Origin: JBCBZH01 sp039815415
GTDB lineage: Bacteria > Bacteroidota > Rhodothermia > Rhodothermales > Rubricoccaceae
Assembly: GCA_039815415.1 (NCBI GenBank)
Contig: JBCBZH010000138.1
Location: 1 to 11,063 of the forward strand
Reading direction: 5' to 3'
DNA length: 11,063 nt
Part shown: piece after piece, positions 7,939 to 11,063 of the stretch
Layout: each line of letters starts with the position of its first letter
Position numbering within the stretch: the stretch's first letter is position 1
Program-made: the position numbers and the translations under genes
Notes under the pieces: generated by a model
What the model was told of the DNA's origin: nothing
What the model saw: only the letters and a program-made list of their open reading frames with translations
Databases searched by the model: none

Positions 7939-8080
7939 CACCGCGTGAGGGATTTCCAGGCCGGCCGCGTCAAAATCTGGATAGTGGTCGGCCCTAGTCT
8001 CTAGATCCGGGCCATCCACCCTTCTGACTGGCATCATCTTGGCCCGGATGAAGCGTTTCCTCGTCTTTCCTCGCCTTCCC

Positions 8081-9226
8081 ATGGTCCGCATCGTTCTCGC
8101 TTCTCTGCTTGCTGTGCTGTTTGCCTTCCCCTCTCAGGCCCAGCGAGCCCTGCCCCTCCCAGCCCAGATCAGCGGCGAACTCACGGCCTCTACGAAACGA
8201 GTTCCGCTGACGGCATCGGACGCCCTCCGCCCGGCCGACGGGTACACGTTTACGCTCAGCTCGGGGCAAACTGCGACCGTGCGCATGGAAAGCAGCGCAT
8301 TCGACACCTACCTGAAAGCGTTTCTCAATGGCGACTTCCACAGCCGCAACGATGACTACGATGGAAGCCGCTCCGTTTCTCAGTTGACGCTGTCCCAGCC
8401 GGGGACCTACGAGGTCCTTGCGGGTGGGTTCAGCGGAACCGCCAACACGGGCTCCTACACGTTGTCTGTCAGCGCAACCGGCTCCAGTCCTGTCTCGCCC
8501 GCTCAGGAGTCGTCCACGTTGCAACTGCCCGGAACGGTGCAAGGCCAACTCAGCAGCTCCTCGGAGCGTGTTGTGTTGACGGCGTCTGACAACGTTCGAC
8601 GGGCGGACCGCTTCACGTTTACTCTTTCACCGGGACAGCGTGCCACGGTGCGCATGCAAAGCACGGCATTCGACACCTACCTCAAAGTGCTGCTCAATGG
8701 CGCCTTTCATCAGCGCAACGATGACTACGGGGGCAGCCGCGATGTGTCGTTTCTGGAGCTGTCGCAGCCTGGGACGTACACATTGTTCGCGGGTGCGTTC
8801 AGCGACAGCAACAACTCCGGACCCTACACGCTGACGACGACCCTCACCGGTGGGACCGCACCTACGCCGCCCCCGTCCCCCAGGCCTGCAACTCAAGGCG
8901 ACGGGGGCACACAGAGCGGCATGCTGACCGATGACGACGAGGAAATCCCTCTGCTCATTGCGGGCAATTCTCGCAAGGTCGATGCGTATACGGTTGAGTT
9001 GTATGAAGGCGAGATCCTAGTGGTGACCATGGAGAGCACTGCGTTCGACACCTACCTCGCCGTCGCCGTCAGCGGGGAGATCGTGGCACGCAATGACGAT
9101 GACGGTAGCACGCAGCGCTCCCGGCTCCGATATACAGCACCATCCGACGGGCAGGTCTACGTTTACGCGGGAACGTTCTCCGAGGCAGGTCGCGGGAGCT
9201 ACACCTTCACGTGGTACGTGGAGTAG
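8081..9226 (+). CDS. Secreted protein of three tandem PPC-type (bacterial pre-peptidase C-terminal-like) domains
   Basis: From the ATG at 8081 the gene encodes 381 residues with a signal peptide (VRIVLASLLAVLFAF, likely cleavage after SQA at 20). Three repeats of about 100 residues follow: 31-131, 153-256 and 279-380, with a Pro-rich linker at 260-270. Each carries the PPC hallmarks: a strand ending in (S/T)AFDTYL, then a (R)NDD calcium-type turn, then the QPGTY/DGQVY and (Y)VLAGGFS or VYAGTFS strands. PPC domains normally sit at the C-terminus of secreted peptidases, but no catalytic domain is present here, so a binding or structural role outside the cell is inferred. Repeats 1 and 2 are much closer to each other than to repeat 3. 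Earlier in-frame starts exist (ATG 8048, TTG 8039); 8081 is chosen for its clean signal peptide. The gene is convergent with the DoxX-like gene. Confidence 0.85.
   Translation: MVRIVLASLLAVLFAFPSQAQRALPLPAQISGELTASTKRVPLTASDALRPADGYTFTLSSGQTATVRMESSAFDTYLKAFLNGDFHSRNDDYDGSRSVSQLTLSQPGTYEVLAGGFSGTANTGSYTLSVSATGSSPVSPAQESSTLQLPGTVQGQLSSSSERVVLTASDNVRRADRFTFTLSPGQRATVRMQSTAFDTYLKVLLNGAFHQRNDDYGGSRDVSFLELSQPGTYTLFAGAFSDSNNSGPYTLTTTLTGGTAPTPPPSPRPATQGDGGTQSGMLTDDDEEIPLLIAGNSRKVDAYTVELYEGEILVVTMESTAFDTYLAVAVSGEIVARNDDDGSTQRSRLRYTAPSDGQVYVYAGTFSEAGRGSYTFTWYVE
8281..8375 (+). repeat. Internal repeat copy 1 of the PPC gene
   Basis: This stretch closely matches 8650-8744 at an offset of 369 bp (123 codons). 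Shared blocks include GCATTCGACACCTACCT, CTCAATGGCG and CGCAACGATGACTACG. The nucleotide-level match implies domain duplication or gene conversion more recent than the third repeat. Confidence 0.75.
8650..8744 (+). repeat. Internal repeat copy 2 of the PPC gene
   Basis: This is the partner of the stretch at 8281-8375. The third domain (from about 9029) keeps only the short TTCGACACCTACCTC and AATGACGATGACGG-like blocks and is clearly more diverged. Confidence 0.75.
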
Positions 9227-9232
9227 CTCTCT

Positions 9233-9250
9233 CGCCAACTCGAGCTGACG
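9233..9250. terminator. Palindrome of two degenerate 10-mers between convergent genes, possible bidirectional terminator
   Basis: CGCCAACTCGAGCTGACG contains CGCCAACTCG and CGAGCTGACG, one mismatch each from the repeated word CGCCAGCTCG/CGAGCTGGCG, in inverted orientation and overlapping by 2 bp. Eight of ten base pairs can form across the CTCGAG centre. It lies in the 33-bp gap between the stops of the PPC gene (9226) and the DoxX-like gene (9260). No U-tract follows, so intrinsic termination is uncertain. Confidence 0.4.
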
Positions 9251-9259
9251 CGAGCGCCG

Positions 9260-9745
9260 CTACAACAAGCGCTTGGCGGAGGACCGTTCGCGGACGGTCC
9301 CGCCGACCACTAGCCCGGCGGCGATCAGCACCAGATTCTTGACGATGTACTGCCCCTCCATCGTCAGCCCGAACAGATCGAGCGGTGAGGCCAGCGGCCA
9401 GCTCGAGAAGCACACTTCGGGGAGCACGAGAAACGGCAAGAAGGTGCCCGGCATCTGGAGCGCAAGCAGCAGCAGCGCGCCCCGCACCGCTGGACGGATG
9501 AGCAGCAGCACGCCGATGAGCACCTCCCACACGGCCAGAATCGGGTAAAAGACGTCTGCATCCACGAAGTAGACCGTGGCCTTGACGAGGTCCTCGGCAG
9601 GGCTCAGGCCGGGAACCAGCTTGAGTGCCCCGAACCAGATGAACACCAGCCCGATGGCGTAGCGGAGCATCCGAACACCGATCCGACCCATCGAACTGGC
9701 GATGCGCGAGTCGAGCGTATCCAACCGGGGAAGCGAGTGCAGCAT
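9260..9745 (-). CDS. DoxX-like integral membrane protein
   Basis: The gene encodes 161 residues from the ATG at 9745. Four hydrophobic segments fit DoxX topology: about 27-43, 66-84, 87-106 and 134-149. The first contains the typical RYAIGLVFIWFGALKLVPG stretch followed by SPAEDL, which is characteristic of DoxX/DoxD-like and related small membrane proteins. Members have been linked to thiosulfate:quinone oxidoreductase subunits and to oxidative-stress membrane complexes, but most, like this one, have no assigned role. An in-frame ATG at 9691 is an alternative start; it is preceded directly by a one-mismatch copy of the repeated 10-mer. No Shine-Dalgarno is present at either. The gene is convergent with the PPC gene and divergent from the DUF6503-like gene across 195 bp in which I see no convincing promoter. 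Confidence 0.85.
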   Translation of the reverse strand: MLHSLPRLDTLDSRIASSMGRIGVRMLRYAIGLVFIWFGALKLVPGLSPAEDLVKATVYFVDADVFYPILAVWEVLIGVLLLIRPAVRGALLLLALQMPGTFLPFLVLPEVCFSSWPLASPLDLFGLTMEGQYIVKNLVLIAAGLVVGGTVRERSSAKRLL

Positions 9746-9920
9746 GGCAGTGTAGAGCGGTTTCGGCCGTGTACGCGTTCGGGCGCCGTGAGTCGCGCCA
9801 GGTTGCGGACTCCTCGCCATCTCCGAGGGGCCTCCACACATCCTGCTGCTGAGGCTCACACGCTTGTCACAGTTGGGCTGGCGTCGTGATGAATGCGCAC
9901 GGCACGAGGGCTAGGTTCCT

Positions 9921-9933
9921 CTCTCCTTGCTCC
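9921..9933 (+). promoter_or_regulatory. Pyrimidine-rich 13-mer leader before the DUF6503-like lipoprotein start
   Basis: CTCTCCTTGCTCC ends 7 nt before the ATG at 9941. It is identical in sequence and spacing to the element before the LEA-like lipoprotein gene at 7383. Its function is unknown. Confidence 0.4.
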
Positions 9934-9940
9934 ACCGCTC

Positions 9941-10804
9941 ATGCGCGTCGCCGTTCTCCTGTTGACTGTTTCGTTCCTCACTGCTTGCGACAACGGCCTC
10001 GCGCGTCCGTCGGACCGGCAGCTTCAACAACGCGTCAATGCCGCCACGGAGCGACTGACTGCAAGTGATGCCGGCCAGAGGGTCCTCGACGCCATCGAGG
10101 CGCACGGCGGGCTGGCGACGTGGTATAGCAACGGCCCCGTCCACTTCCGCTTCGCCTACGGTGGCGTGGACTCGCTCGGTCAGCCCACGGGCGACCCGCT
10201 GGCGACCGACCAGACCATCGACACCTGGTCCGCACGGGCCGTTCACCAGCTCGTGGCCGACACCTCGGTGTCGTTTGGCTGGACAGGAACCGACGCCTGG
10301 GCGATGCCGAACGCAGATGCCGTCCCCACCAACCCGCGCTTCTGGTCGCTGACGCCCTACTACTTCGTGTCGATGCCGTTTGTGCTGGCCGACGAGGGCG
10401 TTCAGCTCGAGCTGGCAGACACACTCACCGTGGAGGGCACGACCTACGATCAGGTCTACGTCACGTTTGCAGAAGGCACAGGCGACGCGCCGGACGACTA
10501 CTACTACCTCCTCGTGCATCCTGAGACGAACCGCGTGGGCGGCGTGCGCTACGTGGTCTCGTTCGCGCCCTACAATCCGGACGGCGGCCACACGCCCGAG
10601 ACCATCATGCTCTACGACGGCGCACAGACTATGAACGGGATCACGGTCCAGGAGGGCTTCCGGTCGTTCGCGTGGTCGGATTCACTGCGAGGCCTTGCTA
10701 GCCCGAAAGCGGCCGGGACTGTCACCGAGCTGGCGTTCCGGGGCGACATGCCGGACGTGGCATTTGAGATGCCGACAGGCGCTGAGGTGCAGCCGGACAT
10801 CTAG
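9941..10804 (+). CDS. DUF6503-like lipoprotein, unknown function
   Basis: The gene encodes 287 residues with a lipoprotein signal (MRVAVLLLTVSFLTAC, lipobox L13-T-A-C16). The layout matches DUF6503-type Bacteroidota lipoproteins: an N-terminal helix ending in AIEAHGG (51-57) followed by W61; a middle block SMPFVLADEGVQLEL (144-158) and VEGTTYDQVYVTFAEG (164-179); then DDYYYLLVHPETNRVGGVRY (185-204), where the family usually has a D-x-Y-x-hydrophobic strand pair; then the NGITVQEGFR turn (232-241). The fold is probably an LolA/LppX-like half-barrel, but that is an inference from strand pattern. No catalytic residues are recognised. The ATG at 9941 is preferred to an upstream in-frame ATG at 9893 because the signal peptide begins there. 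Another ORF on the opposite strand is a shadow. The gene stands alone, followed by repeats. Confidence 0.85.
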   Translation: MRVAVLLLTVSFLTACDNGLARPSDRQLQQRVNAATERLTASDAGQRVLDAIEAHGGLATWYSNGPVHFRFAYGGVDSLGQPTGDPLATDQTIDTWSARAVHQLVADTSVSFGWTGTDAWAMPNADAVPTNPRFWSLTPYYFVSMPFVLADEGVQLELADTLTVEGTTYDQVYVTFAEGTGDAPDDYYYLLVHPETNRVGGVRYVVSFAPYNPDGGHTPETIMLYDGAQTMNGITVQEGFRSFAWSDSLRGLASPKAAGTVTELAFRGDMPDVAFEMPTGAEVQPDI

Positions 10805-10813
10805 CGCGCAGAT

Positions 10814-10926
10814 CTGTCATCCCGAGCGGAGCGAGGGATCTCAACGCAGAGCGACATGCCTCTTGGCGACACCTGCGAGCGAGTGAACGTCATGCTGAGA
10901 TCCCTAACATGCGTTCGGGATGACAG
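10814..10926. repeat. 113-bp dispersed inverted-repeat element (TCATCCCGAGCGGAGCGAGG type)
   Basis: Perfect 12-bp inverted ends CTGTCATCCCGA (10814-10825) and TCGGGATGACAG (10915-10926) enclose a second perfect 10-bp pair, AGGGATCTCA (10834-10843) and TGAGATCCCT (10896-10905). The 8-9 bp between the two pairs on each arm differ. Sequences of this kind, which translate in one frame to the familiar CHPERSEGS string, occur dispersed between genes in many unrelated bacteria. The element starts 10 bp after the stop of the DUF6503-like gene, so its hairpin may also shape that transcript's 3' end. Confidence 0.85.
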
Positions 10927-10968
10927 GAAAGGACCTCAGCTAGGCGCTAATCGTCCGGTATGAATGAG

Positions 10969-11063
10969 CCGGGCTGAGAGGTGACAGATCAGACCGGGCT
11001 GATGGGTAACAGGATAAGGTGACCGTTTACAGGACGAGAGGTGACCGTTTACAGGACGAGAGG
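10969..11063. repeat. GGTGAC-rich tandem repeats at the right edge, possible mobile-element end
   Basis: A 22-bp unit (AGGTGACCGTTTACAGGACG plus AG) is present twice perfectly, at 11017-11038 and 11039-11060, and a third copy begins at 11061. Upstream, CCGGGCTGA occurs at 10969-10977 and 10994-11002, each followed by a related core (GGTGACAG at 10980, GGTAACAG at 11005). Arrays of GGTRAC-type motifs can be transposase binding sites at insertion-sequence ends, but no transposase gene is inside the window, so this is only a suggestion. Confidence 0.6.

Noticed and set aside
7939..8038. Possible terminator or promoter in the gap after the SpoU methyltransferase gene
   Set aside because: GGCCGGCC-like palindromic bases are present, but no stable hairpin with a U-tract and no clear promoter boxes were found.
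9863..9895. Possible sigma70-like promoter (TTGTCA followed by TGATGAAT)
   Set aside because: The -10 match is weak and the likely host group uses a different promoter consensus (TTTG and TAnnTTTG).
9911..10591. 226-residue minus-strand open frame
   Set aside because: It is antisense to the DUF6503-like lipoprotein gene; its translation is Val/Arg/His-rich without a domain.

Overview
The window is high-GC DNA (roughly 60-65% by eye) packed with protein genes. No rRNA, tRNA or CRISPR array is visible. The best guess at the source is a high-GC member of the Bacteroidota/Rhodothermota group. The reasons are a DUF4953/DUF5117-type zinc-protease lipoprotein, a DUF6503-like lipoprotein, a Bacteroidota-style short SpoU methyltransferase, several lipoproteins, and starts that lack a Shine-Dalgarno sequence. 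This assignment is inference; no marker gene fixes it.

Layout. From 7383 down to 28, six genes run on the minus strand with short gaps (27, 22, 89, 10 and 59 bp). In transcription order they are a LEA14/WHy-like lipoprotein, a small four-helix membrane protein, a class I SAM methyltransferase, a large metzincin-type metalloprotease lipoprotein, a small lipoprotein with a JAMM/MPN-like metal motif, and a two-domain kinase-aminotransferase fusion. Diverging from this block at 7453 on the plus strand is a complete SpoU/TrmH-type RNA methyltransferase. It is followed by a secreted protein made of three PPC-type beta domains (8081-9226). Convergent with that gene is a DoxX-like membrane protein (9260-9745, minus). 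Diverging from it again is a DUF6503-like lipoprotein (9941-10804, plus). The last 259 bp hold no gene: there is a 113-bp inverted-repeat element of the dispersed TCATCCCGAGCGGAGCGAGG type, then a GGTGAC-rich tandem repeat running off the right edge.

How the genes fit together. Most products are predicted to be exported: four lipoproteins, one secreted PPC protein and two membrane proteins. The window therefore looks like envelope and housekeeping content rather than a defence island or an obvious gene cluster with one purpose. The fusion protein should phosphorylate a small amino alcohol and then cleave the phosphate ester with PLP, as the human hydroxylysine kinase plus PHYKPL/ETNPPL pair does with separate proteins.

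The most unusual signal is not a gene. The 10-mer CGAGCTGGCG (or its complement CGCCAGCTCG) occurs 15 times exactly, against well under one expected for the base composition. It appears on both strands, in several reading frames and between genes. One copy forms the entire 10-bp gap between two genes, and two degenerate copies form a palindrome between convergent genes. It looks like a genome-level DNA word, such as an uptake sequence or a recombination/segregation signal. A second shared signal is an identical 13-mer placed exactly 7 nt before the start codons of two lipoprotein genes.
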